From the NCBI GenBank assembly GCA_002197995.1, contig NGZR01000002.1, forward strand, positions 1,550,001 to 1,614,000: a stretch of 64,000 bases of DNA. Reading direction: 5' to 3'. The position numbers and the translations under genes are program-made. Of this stretch, positions 33,001-45,000 are shown in pieces. This DNA is from Gaeumannomyces sp. JS-464. Taxonomy: Eukaryota; Ascomycota; Sordariomycetes; Magnaporthales; Magnaporthaceae. The notes beneath the pieces were generated by a model. That model did no database searches and was not told the origin of the DNA. It worked only from the letters and a program-made list of their open reading frames with translations. How positions within the stretch are numbered: position 1 is the stretch's first letter; the number at the start of each line of letters is the position of its first letter.

Positions 33001-35636
33001 CCCAAAATCCTACCGCCCGATAGCTTTACTCCCGTGCTTAGGGAAAGGGCTGGAGCGGCTGGTGGCTTCGCGGATGGCATCCCTCGCATTACAACACGGG
33101 CTTATAGCCCCGCAACACGCCGGGGCTACCCCGAAAAAGGCCGCCATCGATTTAACGGCATGCGTGGCCCACGAGGTGGAACGGGCCTTCCAAAAGCATA
33201 AAACGGCCGCCCTCGTTACCATGGATGTACAAGGGGCTTTCGACGCCGTACTTCGCCGGAGGCTCCTTCAAAGGCTTCTAAACCAAGGCTGGGATCCAAC
33301 GTTAGTACGATGGGTATCATCTTTTGCAGGAAACAGGGTGGTTAAAGTGCGTTTGGAGGACGCCACGGCACCCCCTTTTTCCCCGGACTGCGGGCTACCC
33401 CAAGGGTCACCGGCGTCACCGGTCCTATTTATGCTTTATATGGCCGAAATCCTACCCAAAGCAAAAGCGATTAGGTACGGATACGCGGACGATATAGGCA
33501 TTTGCGTAACGGGTAGCACTCCGGAGGAGTGCTCCCGTAAAGCAGGGGCTACGGTTACGGAAATCCTACGTTGGGGCAGGGCTAATAAGGTTGCTTTCGA
33601 CCCGGGGAAGTGCGAGCTTATGCATTTTTCCAGACGGAGAAATCCCACAACCCCAGCGGTTACGGCGGAGGGCCTTACCATACAACAAGCTACAGGAGCT
33701 TTACGGTGGTTAGGGGTCCTTTTCGACCAAAGGCTTAATTTTAAAGCCCACGTGGAAAACAGGGCTGCAAAAGCCCAAAGCGTTGCCAACCACCTCCGAA
33801 GGCTTACGAATTCGATAGGGGGGATACCGGCACATTCGGTTTACAAAGCCGTCACAACGGTTATAATCCCTACGGCTTTATACGGGGCCGAGGTATGGTA
33901 TAGGGGTAAAACTAAACCACACCCGTACAAGCCGGCACAACAGCAAATTATCCGCCAAGGCCATTTAATCGATCGGGTCGATAAAGCCTTAACCGCGTCC
34001 CTTAAGGCAGTGGTCCCAGCTTGGAAAACCACACCGATAAACGCATTGCATTACGAATCCGGCATCCCAGGCGCCCAGGCGCTTTTGGAACAAGCCCGCC
34101 TCCGTTTTGCGGCCCGTATAAATACGGTTCCGGAAGAACACCCCCTGGCCGCAGCGGCCAAGCCGGCCCTTAACGCCCGAGGGCCTAGGGCAGGCTTACC
34201 CGGCAGGCTTGCAACCTCCTTGCAAAGGACGGCCGGACTTCTTCCGGCTTGCACCCGCCCGGCCTACCTCCCTTATAAATATACGGGGCTTACGGTGGCC
34301 ATACAAGAAAAGCAAGCAGCCGCTAAAGCATTTACGGCGTGGCTTTGCACCCTCCCACCCACCGACGTTATAATATATAGCGACGGGTCCAAAGCAGAGA
34401 ACGGAGCAGTTGGATACGGCTGGGTAATATACCAAGCCGGCCAACGCAAACTTTCCGGGCACGGCCGGCTGGCGCATCCCGCGGAAGTATTCGACGGCGA
34501 GGCGGAAGGGGCCCGATGGGCCTCCGTAAAGCCGTTTGGAGCTTCCGCAATTGCACTTTCCACTTGTGCCTCGATAACACCTCGGCGGCCAACGGCTGTT
34601 TAAGCACGGCCCTGATAGTTCACAAGGGGCTTTAAAGAAATCCATTGCTTATGGATAAACACCAGGTATACGTACGCTGGTCCCCGGGCCATATGGGAAT
34701 CCCCGGAAACGAAAGGCAAACGCCGAAGCAAAGTTGGGATCGGCCCTGCCAATACCCCAACATTTTAAACCAACGGTGGCCGGAGTAAAGGCTTTAGCCC
34801 GGAAAACGGCCCGGGACGCCCGGAACGCATGGTTTAAGGACAACTTTCCGGATCGGTATAAGGCTATAGGCCTCCCGCCGGCACCACAACATACGCCCGA
34901 AGCGTTGCAGCTGCACCGGAGGGTACTGCAACGGCTAATAGCCGCACGCACCGGCCACGGGGATTTCGACTGGTACCACCGAAAGTTCCAGCACGAAGAC
35001 GATAACCCGTGCCGCTGCGGAAGAAACAAATCCCCTTCCCACCCTGTATTTTGCAGGTTGGCTAAAACGGCAAAAAACAAATGGCTATAGCGGACCCTCC
35101 CCCGGCTTTCGATAGGCCCGGATATTGGAAACGGCTTTTCCAAAAGCCCTCCTTTTTTGCTTCGTTCGTTAAAGCCACCAACTACTACACTATCGCCGGA
35201 CGATAACAATAGGGCCTAAAAAGCCTATACATAACCTTTTCCTTTGTACTATTAGGATTAACAGTAGGCTCGTTAATCCCCCGCACTTTAGGCCGGGCTT
35301 AGGGAGGTCCCGAAAACCCCCTCCCCCGCCCAAACCCGGCTTTACCCCTTTTCCGGCATACCCGCCGGCCAACAGCATCACTACCACCCGCAGCGCTTTA
35401 CAACGCCCCGGCGTATTTTTACGCCCTATTGTCGATTGCCCGCTCACTAACAAGGAGCGCCGGAATGCGGCCCGACCCCCGTGTGCCTTCGGGTTTAATT
35501 TGTTAGCCGCCTCGATAGCAGCATATAGCCTAGTGTTAAGCTTAGGTAGCGCTAGCACGTTATATGCCCCTTGGGAGGCAGGGACTGGTAGATCCCGATT
35601 CACTGACGTTAAATATACTTTCTTTCTCTCTCTCTC
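33001..35636 (+). mobile_element. LINE A copy 2, 5'-truncated, little RIP
   Basis: Begins at CCCAAAATCCTACCGCCCG, matching A1 from about 27,073 onward, and runs to the 3' tail GTTAAATATAC plus CTTT/CT repeats near 35,636. Compared with A1 it has few transitions and long open frames, so it inserted later or escaped RIP. Its start abuts the poly-C end of unit 4, so no target duplication can be read. Confidence 0.85.
33003..35090 (+). pseudogene. LINE A2 reverse transcriptase and RNase H, truncated ORF2
   Basis: An open frame reads through to 34,603 (over 530 codons from the truncation point). RT motifs in order: SYRPIALLPCLGKGLERLV, GATPKKAAIDL, VTMDVQGAFDAV (catalytic Asp), GLPQGSPASPVLFMLYM, YADDIGI (33,482 on, both Asp intact), then thumb sequences. 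RNase H follows: IIYSDGSKAENGAVGYGW and FDGEAEGAR. Near 34,512 a 1-base loss relative to A1 shifts the frame. The rest of RNase H, KALARKTARDARNAWF and a Cys-rich end (PCRCGRNKS, ~35,010) are in another frame. No endonuclease remains, so it cannot move by itself. The 564-codon frame nominally starts in unit 4 and has no genuine start. Confidence 0.88.
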
Positions 35637-37436
35637 CGGTTAATCGACGCGCATGCTAACTTAACAACGCTAGGAATCCATTTAAACTATTCGGAATTAT
35701 ATATATCGGACATTTTTACTTTTTTTTAATAAATGCGCGCATTATGTCCGGTTTTACCGCAAATGCCATATCGCTAACAAGTCGTTATCGCTTTTTTTTA
35801 TTAACCTTTATAATCGCTTTTTTTTATTATAATTGCTTATTTAGCTCCTTTTAATTCAAAACATTACGTATTTTTTCGACAATATGTAACCCTTTTTGTT
35901 AAACACGTGTTTTTTTAGCTTTCCGGCGTTTGTTTAATGCTTTGTTCGCTTTGCGTAGCGAAGTAATTTCGGCTTTAAAAAGGGCTATTTAATGCATAAT
36001 TAAACTCGTTCTTTTTATAAGCTGGTTTATAACCGTTAGTATAAGTAACGAAAAGCTACTCCGGTAATTGGAAATCCGAGTTTTAATATGTTCGGATTGC
36101 GAAGTTGCTTTTTTAGCTATCCGCGGCGTTTTAAAAGTCCAAAGTTCGGCGTTATTTAAAAGCTTTTTTAAAAGAGTTAAAATTCGTAGCTTTACATTTA
36201 GCTTTTCCAAAACCGAACCCGGATTAAAAAAAGCAAAACTAGCTTTTTAAAAACCTTTTTAAATGTTTTTCTCGGTTATAAAGTTTAAAAATGCCGCTTT
36301 AAACGCCGAAAGGAATTCGACTTTAATTACGTGGTTAACGTGCGATTTTTATTAAATTTTCGATTTATCGACCGTACGCCTTTTTTAACGGGCTAAAACA
36401 TTTAACGTTAAGCGGTTAAAAAAAATAAAACGAATGCAAAAGCATTTAAAGCGTAATAATGTTATATTTTTGGCAATAAAGCTCGAAATCCGTCAAATGG
36501 TAGCTTTTGTAGCCGTTTAGCATTAACAAACGATAAGTGCTTTTTATACGCGATATAATATGCTTATCGAAATGCTAAATCCATTTTAGGCCGAGCCCGT
36601 TTGTAATTCACCCGTTAGCATTTATTAAAATAACCTAATCGCGTAAAAAGCCGGTTTTTAAATACCAATTGGCTAAATGGTACTGCTTTTTAACGATGAT
36701 AAAAAAAAATCGCTTAACCGCAATAATTAACCTTTTAAATAACTATAGCCCATTCCCGGTTGCTAAGCTAAATTAACTTTGCTTTATTACGGCTTTCCAA
36801 TATTGTAATAACTATAACGGCGGCGATTATGCCTATAAGGAAGCCGGTTTCGTCGAAATTGTAAATATCGTTATTTAAAATGCCATATTTATCGACAATA
36901 TTCCGCATAAAGTCGAACTACGCAAAAACGAGTTTAGGATTTTCGCATTTGGCTTTTTGGTAATCGTACTTTTAAATCCAACGCGTGCCGAACTTTGCGC
37001 GGCGCTTAACGAAGTTCGCGACTTAGTTTTTGCCGATAACGCCCGCGTCGCGTTTAACGAGCAGTCGGTTGGCCATATTTTTAACACTAAAAAGCCGGGG
37101 AGGAAATGCGCGGGAATCCAACTTAAATATGTATTTAATAAGCGCTTCCTTTTCGAATTCCGTTAATTTTCGTAATTTGGGCATGCTATCGCGTTAAGCA
37201 AATCGGCCGGCGCGTCGGTCGCGCAATGTGGATTTAGGAATATCGTAAACTTTAGCCGCCGAACGCAAACTTAATCCCCGATTAAATTGGATTGCTTGCA
37301 TAGCGAGAACAATTTTAGCTTTTTTCGATGTCGATTTTATTTGTGGTTGTTAAAAAATTAAAGTTGGGTGGGAAACGCGTATCGCATTGGAAAATGCGCG
37401 ATTCGCTTGTATGCGCGACTCGTTTGTAAACTACGT
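35637..37436 (-). mobile_element. Fot1/pogo transposon copy 1, left end lost
   Basis: The transposase reads on the minus strand. The right end is at ...AAACTACGT followed by TATAATTTTTATG, which matches gypsy integrase sequence (cf. 49,640-49,660), so the element sits at a TA inside a gypsy fragment. The left terminal repeat is cut by the LINE A2 tail: only the inner part (AATCGACGCGCATGC) remains, corresponding to the inner right repeat (GCGCGACTCG). A body of ~1.8 kb is typical of Fot1-like elements. Confidence 0.8.
35990..37370 (-). pseudogene. Fot1/pogo transposase copy 1, catalytic residues lost
   Basis: The minus strand near 37,330-37,210 reads KIVLAMQAIQFNRGLSLRSA then KVYDIPKSTLRDRRAG, the psq-type HTH. 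Next come LTEFEKEALIKYIFKLDSR and FPPRL (CENP-B type second HTH). The first catalytic motif IYNFDETGFLIGI is intact at about 36,868-36,830. The second, normally DGH.SH, reads LMLNGYKSY (about 36,530-36,500), so the Asp is Asn, a G-to-A type change. In-frame stops occur throughout. The enzyme would have cut and pasted the element at TA. Confidence 0.85.
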
Positions 37437-37497
37437 TATAATTTTTATGCTTTATAAATAAAGCTGTTATAAGCGAATTAAGTTATAAAAATAATTA
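37437..37497 (-). pseudogene. Gypsy integrase sliver between two pogo elements
   Basis: 61 bases (TATAATTTTTATGCTTTATA to ATAATTA) matching gypsy copy 3 integrase at about 49,645-49,710. It continues at 39,351-39,440 after removal of pogo copy 2: left AATAATTA and right TATACCTAATTA rejoin at a single TA, giving the uninterrupted gypsy sequence. Confidence 0.75.
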
Positions 37498-39350
37498 ACG
37501 TGGTTTATTAATAAGTAGGTTATATTAGCGAATGGGTTATAACATCCCGACTTTTAAACAATTAACTTACATATTAACTTAATAACGTTAAAAATCCATT
37601 TAAACTATTTGGAATATATATATTTAACATTTTTATTATTTTTAACAAATACGCGCATTATATCCGGTTTTACCGCAAGTGTTACATCGTTAACAAGTTG
37701 TCGTCGCCCTTTTTTCTAACCTTTATAATCGCGCATTTTTTGCTGTAATTATTTATCCAGCTTTTATTGGTTTAAAACATTTCGTACTTCGTTAATAGTA
37801 AATAACCTTTTAAATCGAACACGTGTTTTTTTAACCTTTAACGTTTACTTAATGCTTCGTTCGCTTTTTGTAATTTAAAGCACTTTTTTTAAAAGGTTAA
37901 CCCGATGTATAATTGCTTTAGCTTTTTTCGTTAAATGGTTTATAACAATTAGCATAAATGTCGAAAAGCTGCTTTAATAATTGGAAATTTAAGTTTTAAT
38001 ATCTTCGAATTGCGAAATTGCGTTTTTAACTGTTTAAAGCGTTTTAAAAGTTTAAAGTTCGGGGTTGTTTAAAAGCTTTTTTAAAAAGTTAAAGTTTATA
38101 ACTTTACGTTTAACTTTTTTAAAACCAAATCCGAATTAAAAAAAGCAAAGCCAGCTTTTTAAAAACCTTTTTAAATATTTTTTTGGATTATAAAATTTAA
38201 AAATGCCGTTTTAAACGCCGAAAAAAAACTCGATTTTAATTACGTAATTAACGTGCGATTTTATTAATCCTTAATTTGTTAACCGTACGCTTTTTTTATT
38301 AGGTTAAAGCATTTAACGTTAAGCGGTTAAAAAAAGTAAAACGAATGCGAAAGTATGCAAAACGTAATAATGTTATATTTTTAATAATAAAACTCGAAAT
38401 TCGTTAAATGGTAACTTTCGTAGCCGTTTAATATTAATAAACGATGGGAGCTTTTCCTGCGCGATGCAATATATTTATCGAAATGCTAAATTTATTTTAA
38501 ACCGAGCTCGTTTATAATTTACCCGTTAAAATTTATTACGATAACTTAATCGCGTGGAAAATCGGTTTTCGAATATTAATTAGTTAAATGGTACTGCTTT
38601 TTAACGATAATAAAAAAAAGGATTGTTTAACCGTAATAATTAACCTTTTGGATAATTATAACCCATTTCCAGTTATTAAACTAAGTTAATTTTGCTTTAT
38701 TACGGCTTTTTAATATTATAATAACTATAACAGCGGCGATTATACTTATAAAAACGCCAGTTTCGTTAAAATTGTAAATGTTATAGTTTAAAATGCTATA
38801 TTTGGCGATAATATTTCGCATAAAGTCGAACTACGTAAAAATAAGTTTAGGATTTTCGCATTTAGCTTTTTAATAATCGTATTTTCGAATTTAACGCGTG
38901 CTAAGCTTTGCGCGGCGTTTAACGAACTTATTAACTTAGCATTTGCCGATAATACCCGCGTTACGTTTAACGAGCAATTTATTAATTATATTTTTAACAT
39001 TAAAAGGTTAAAAAGGAAATGCTTAGAAATTTAACTTAAATATGTACTTAATTAACGCATTTTTTTCGGATTCCGTTAATTTCCGTAATTTTGGCATAAT
39101 ATCGCGTCGAACAGGTTAGCCGCGCTTTTAACGCTGCAAAATTAATTTCGCGATTAAATAAATTTTTACAACCTTTTGCACATTTAGTTTTAAATTGGAT
39201 TGTAAAACCCGAAAGGTAAAAATTACCCGCCTTTTATCGTTTTCCGTTAATATTATTATTAATAAAAAAATTAATTGCGAAAAAAAAGTATCGCGTAATT
39301 ACGTGTTTTATCCCATTCCTTAATATAGCTTATTTATTAATAAACCACGT
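37498..39350 (-). mobile_element. Fot1/pogo transposon copy 2, complete with TIRs and TA duplication
   Basis: The left end ACGTGGTTTATTAATAAGTA (37,498) and the reverse complement of the right end ACGTGGTTTATTAATAAATA (39,350) match over roughly 45 bases with RIP-type differences. TA flanks both sides (37,496-37,497; 39,351-39,352). The 1,853-base body is collinear with copy 1 and more strongly RIP-mutated. Confidence 0.88.
37850..39280 (-). pseudogene. Fot1/pogo transposase copy 2, heavily RIP-mutated
   Basis: Collinear with copy 1 over the whole coding region (compare 36,841-36,868 with 38,753-38,781, the first catalytic Asp block). No open frame of 60 codons is left. The N-terminal ~100 bases (39,130-39,230) differ from copy 1 more than elsewhere. 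The reading comes only from comparison with copy 1. Confidence 0.75.
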
Positions 39351-39440
39351 TATACCTAATTATTTTATTTGTAATTAACGTAATAACGTAAATATTATTT
39401 TATAGTTTAATTTATCCGTTTAATTTATCCATTTGTTTAA
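39351..39440 (-). pseudogene. Gypsy integrase fragment, continuation
   Basis: Matches 49,713-49,800 and the reverse complement of 13,430-13,540 (GTAATTAACGTAATAACGTAAATATT...). It stops at about 39,440, where LINE B begins. Confidence 0.65.
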
Positions 39441-39529
39441 GTTTAGCATTTTTATATATAAAAGTCGTACACGCTATTAAAAAAAACGGCTGGACTTTAA
39501 CGGCTCGCGTAAGGAAACGATAACACTTA

Positions 39530-41590
39530 ATTTTAAATTTAAAGCCATTACGAAAATTAACGCCGCCGAGTTGCCTTAAAGCGCGGCGGGCTCGATAATA
39601 GCTCGAGGCGTAATCGCGGCGCCAATGGAAAAAGCCCGAAGCTTAAACCAATCGAAATACGCGACGCGAATCGAAACATTAACGAATAACACGCAACGTT
39701 TATAACAAAAACTACCCGCGAGTTCGAATCGACTTAAAACTATTATAAAAATAATAAAATTCGTTAAAACGTACTTTTAATCGCTTAGTAAAAAAAAAAA
39801 AAAACTACGGCCGCCGGAATTATCGCGAACCTCGTCGAACATTTCGCAACGATCGAAACGATTGTTTTAAAACCGAGGACCCCTATTATCAACCCCGAAG
39901 CGACGTAAGCGATTTTTTAATCGCTCGAACGCATCGAAACGACAATTAAAAAAAAACACAAACGACACCAAACGCTTAAACCGGAAAAGTAAAAGGACGG
40001 ATTTAGGCATAAATCGCCGTAAAAACCCTGAAAACTATTACCGGGGACTAGCAACGATTAAAAAAATAGCAGCCTTTTATATCGACGATAAAATCTTAAC
40101 GATTGAAAAAGGCATGCGAATTAAAAGGATGCACGTGGACGAGATTCGTAAAGCGTGTAATACCATTTTAAGTTAAAAATAGGTCGAAATGGCCTATTAG
40201 CATTTATCCAATAACATTCGCTTACATTTTAAAAACGCGGAAATAAAAGAAAAAGCGGGAAAAAAAAGCCAAAACGTATTAAATATGCGCAAAAAACGTA
40301 ACCGCGACCCGGAATACTTATAAAAGGAAGTAAATACCCCTAACGACTTTGCAAACCATTACGGGCCATATTTGTAATACGTACCGTTTTTTGCGAGCGG
40401 TAAACTAAAAAAAGCCCACGGATTCCAATTAAAACGACCGACGATTATAATGGTAACGACGGGATTTCCAACGATTAAACTTCGCCTTTTTTTAACGACG
40501 ACGAAAAGGTAAAAAACCGGTTTGCTTTAGTAACGACCTTACGCGAAAATAATAAAACTAATGCCATTAGCCGCTTTACGATAGCGGCGTAAAAGCGGAA
40601 AGATAAACGAGCTGCCGTAACGGCGTTTATCCAACTTACAACTTTTTAAAAAGCTATCCACTTTTAAAAGAACTACTTTCGATAGGACGACGTTACGTAT
40701 TAATGCCGTCTTTTCGACCCCGAGCTAGCTACCGCCTAATACTTTAAATGCCAAAATTGGGGGCATAAAAGCCCCTAGTGCAAGCTAAGCACGGCATGCG
40801 TATAATGCGGTTTAAAAGAATATAACGGTAAACAATGCGAAAAGAAAAAAAAGGTAATAGCGAAGTCGCCGAAAAATGTTAACGGCGCATTTTATATCCC
40901 GTATAACAAAGTAAGCCACTTTTTGTACGATTAAAAATGCCTTATTAGGAAATAAATATAACAACGAAAAAAGGAAGCGTGGTTTATAAGGCCCACTTAC
41001 TTTAAAAAACAACCAACCTCGCCGTTAAAGTCGCCGCGAGCCGCATCGCCGCTTATTTTAAACCAATAAGGAACGAAAAGCTAGCACTTTATAAAAAAGA
41101 AATGCTAAGCAATAAAACGAATAAAATACCATTAATAAAAAAGGTTAAAACGGGAACGCGGTGGGCGAACGCTTACGTTAAAAACCTTTTAACTTACGAA
41201 AAAAAAGGAGTTTTTAAAAAACCGCATTAATAACTGGTATAAACGACGTACTATTCGAAATTAAAATAAAGCAACGCTTTTCGCGTTATACGAACACCCG
41301 CACCATTTAATAGGAAAAAACACCCCGATTTTACAAAACGATAAGGAATTGCTAAACGTAATACCCGAAACGACGCCGCGAATTCCCACTTTTAATTTTA
41401 CGAAAAAAAAAACCCCAATTACAAATCCCGAAGCTTAACAAAAAGGAGGATAACGCGAAGCCGCGGTCGATTTCCCCCCGACCGACATCCTTTATAAAAA
41501 GGAAAAGGGATTCGCCGGGAACTTTAGGTAGGCTTATAAGCAAAACCCAAATAAAGCGCTTTAAAAAAATCGTAACGGCGGATATAAATA
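39530..41590 (+). pseudogene. LINE B ORF1 with zinc knuckles
   Basis: The plus strand near 40,738-40,860 reads CQNWGHKSP, then CKLSTACVICGLKEYNGKQC, then EKKKKGNSEVAEKC: two or three CCHC-type knuckles as in Tad1-like ORF1. The upstream part is lysine-rich and helical (39,530-40,350). The downstream part (40,900-41,560) is charged. Stops are TAA/TAG at likely former Gln and Trp codons. The C-terminal end runs into the solo LTR at 41,602. Confidence 0.65.
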
Positions 41591-41601
41591 ACGCAGCAAT
41601 T

Positions 41602-42088
41602 TGTTACGACCCGACGCGGGGACAGGAAGCGGGGTAGGGGAAGGAACGGTGGCCTAAAGCACTAGGACCACAGGAAACAAGTGGAACCGTGCTTAAAGCC
41701 CCCTCCTTTATCACGTGGCCCGGTTACCTAAGCCAAAAGTGATTTGTAATTTGCCAAAAATCACAAATTACAGGAAACAGTGATTTGTAATTTGCCAAAA
41801 ATTACAAATCACAGGAGGCAGTGATTTGTGATTTGCCAAAAATTAAAAATTAAAAACCATTACCGTACTTCCCTACGGGTATGTATAAAAAATGGATTTC
41901 CTACTGGCTTAAATAGCTTTAACTAAGGCTTTAGCATTAGTTAACCTAAGTTAGCTCCCAGGCATTCCCTGGGGCAAGCAATTAGATTGTCCTTCCAAGT
42001 CACGTGTTCCCCTATTAACCAGATTAGAAATACTGTCATTTCCACCCCCGAGGTGCTTTACCCTAGGAGCAAACCCCTAATTGTAACA
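41602..42088 (+). repeat. Solo gypsy LTR (487 bp) in LINE B, CAATT/CAATC duplication
   Basis: Starts TGTTACGACCCGACG and ends CTAATTGTAACA. Flanks are CAATT (41,597-41,601) and CAATC (42,089-42,093), one transition apart, so a 5-bp target duplication. U3 contains three ~41-base repeats built on GTGATTTGTAATTTGCC and ATCACAAATTACAGG, each able to fold on itself. R-U5 blocks match the other LTRs. Little RIP. Confidence 0.9.
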
Positions 42089-42089
42089 C

Positions 42090-45000
42090 AATCCTACCTT
42101 TTTTTTTGCAACCAACGGCCGAAAACACCGTCGCAGCCACCTTGTAAACCCCTACCCTAAAGGATTATAAAATCCTTAAAGTCGTCGACGACCCCCGCGT
42201 TACCGTTACTTTTAAAAACGGTTTTAATAAAATCCAGCCAAAGCGAACCCCTATTACTAACTATATAAATTCGCCGGGAAATCGCAAAAGGTTCAGAAAG
42301 CATACGCCGAAATACGGAAAAACCTTATACTAATTTAAACCTAAATGCTTAAAATATTGCAATGAAACATAGGAGAAACTTAAGGTATTAAACGTTTTAT
42401 TAGCAAAAAGCCGTCATTTCGACGTATTAGCGATTTAAAAGCTACTAAAAGACAAAAAAGGCGCTTTTAAATGCCCATTTTGGATAAAAAGAAACATTAT
42501 CTAATATTTACATAAACTTACGCCGTAACCGCATAAAAAGTTATTGGAAACCCATTTTAGCGAGGAAAAAGGATAAGCACTTTCCTTTTTCCCGTAATTA
42601 AAACCCCTTTTACCCTTTACAAAAGCGATATTTTACGTAAAGTTAACGCTACGTATATTAAAATACGAAGCGAAGTTAAACTGGTGCAAAGTAATTATAA
42701 GCACTAAAAACGAAAACGTTACAATTTGGTTAGTATATTCCCCGATTTTAGGAAATATAACGATTATAAAGTAGCATACATTTATTAATAACTTTACGCA
42801 AAAACCACTAAAAAGCTATAGCTTTATAATGGGCGATTTTAACTTATACCATAACTTTTGGATAATAATAAAGATAAACGAACCACCGATGCATATAAAA
42901 CATTTTAAATTAATAGGATTAGTAAAAGCATGGAATATACATTTATTAACCCGCCGCGATTTCCCTACGAGGTTAGCACCGCGATGCAAAAATATAACCA
43001 TCGATTTGTTATAAGCTATAAGCGATTTAAAAGTGCTAAAACCCGCGAAATGGTTATAAAAAGGCAGCGACCATACCGGGATAATTACCATTTTTTAAAA
43101 GGTAAGTAAAACATTAAAAATCCCGGAGGAAAAAAATGGAATTGGAAAAAAAAGGATAAAAAAACCGCGAGGGACTTAGCAACCGATAAAATCCAAAATT
43201 TAATTCGACCTTTTAACGACCTAAAAGCGATCGATAATCGAATCGACGAATTAATCTAAATTTTACTAAAAATTAAGGATTTAACCGTTTTAAAACGCAA
43301 AGGGTTAAGCGAAAAATGCAGCTGGTGGACCGAAAAAGTGTTGCAATTATTTCGCGAAAAATACAAAGCCGTAAAAAAATGAAAAAAAAAGCCGCTTCGA
43401 TATAGTAAAAATATTAATGCGAAAAGCAACTAAAAGAAAAAAGCAAGCGATTAAGGTAATAACGAGGTATACGTGGCGTACAACTATGCATAAAGCGAGT
43501 AAAAAGCAAAACGCTAAAAGCATATGGATTATCGCCAAATGGGCGAAAAAGAAAAGCCATTAACCGCTTTTACCTTTATTATTCCTTACTTTAAAACTAC
43601 CCGGCGAAAGGGTAACCGCGACCAAAAACGCGAAAAAAAAGCCGCTAAAAGCGAAATTCTTCCCCAACTTAATAGCAAACATTATAAACGTTTTAAACGA
43701 ACCCGTTTTAAACCATACACCTTTGGAAGTTCGACGCGAAATATCCTTTAAAAACGTGGAAAGGATTTTGCGTAAAACCGGACTATGAAAAGCATTTGGA
43801 CTAATAAGTATCCTAAACGGAAACTTATTAGTAATAGGACCAGCTTTATTTTTAAAATTAGCAAAACTGTTTATAGCGTGCATAAATTAAGGATATTTCC
43901 CGGCGAAATTCCGGCGATTTCGCACGATTATTTTATAAAAACCAAATAAAAACCTTAGCACGGTAGGGGTTTAAAAGCCGATCGCCCTGCTGGAACCGAT
44001 AAAAAAGGTGCTAAAAAAATTATAGCGGACCGCATAAAAAATACCGCGGAAAAATACCAGTTATTTCCCGACGAATAAATGGGAAACCGATAAAATAAAT
44101 TAATAGAAATAGCCATACGCTTATTAACGGACGTGGTTAACACCGCTTAAAACGCTTACGCGATAATAGGCTTTTTATCCCTCGATATTAGCAGCGTATT
44201 CGATACGGTATTACATATACAACTTTTCGACGAACTTCGAAAATACAATTACCTAACGTAAGTATTACAGCTATTTAAAAGCTTTTTAAATAGGAAAAAA
44301 ACATCTTTTCACTTCGACGGCGAAAATACGGCAACGCCGGGGGTATTATGCGGCGTTCCGCAAAAATCCCCGATTTCCCCCATTTTATTTATCTTATATA
44401 CCGCAGGATTATATAAAAACTTCCGGAAAATAAAAAGGGTAATATTAATAGGGTTCGCAAACGATATTAACTTAATTAACTTCGACCGTAATGCGATTAA
44501 CGCAATTAAAAAACTTAATAAAGCGCACGACGTATATATAAAGTAAACATCCAAATTCGAAGCTAAATTCGACCCGGGCAAATACTAATTTATTTGGCTA
44601 ATAAAAAAACGGAAAGCACTTTTAACTTTGCCATTATATTTCGGCGAAATTACCGTAAAGCCAAAAAAAAAACGAGGAAAACGTTAAAATTCTCGGCTTG
44701 TAGATCGATTTTAAATTAAACTGGATATAATATATATAAAAAATGTATAAAAAAAATGGAAAATTAAAAGTTATCCTTTACACGTTTTGCGGCGACCATA
44801 TAAGGACCTTCGTTTATTAAAATAAAACACCTTTTTTAGCTGTAATTAAATTAGCTTTGGGATTTGCGGCACCCGCGTACTACGAATTCGATAGGATTTC
44901 GCAAAAACTTAAAAAGATAGCTAAAGCGTAAACCAAAATGCAAAACTAATGCCTAAAAAAACCGACAAAAGCTTATAAAAGCACTTTATGGAAATTGCTA

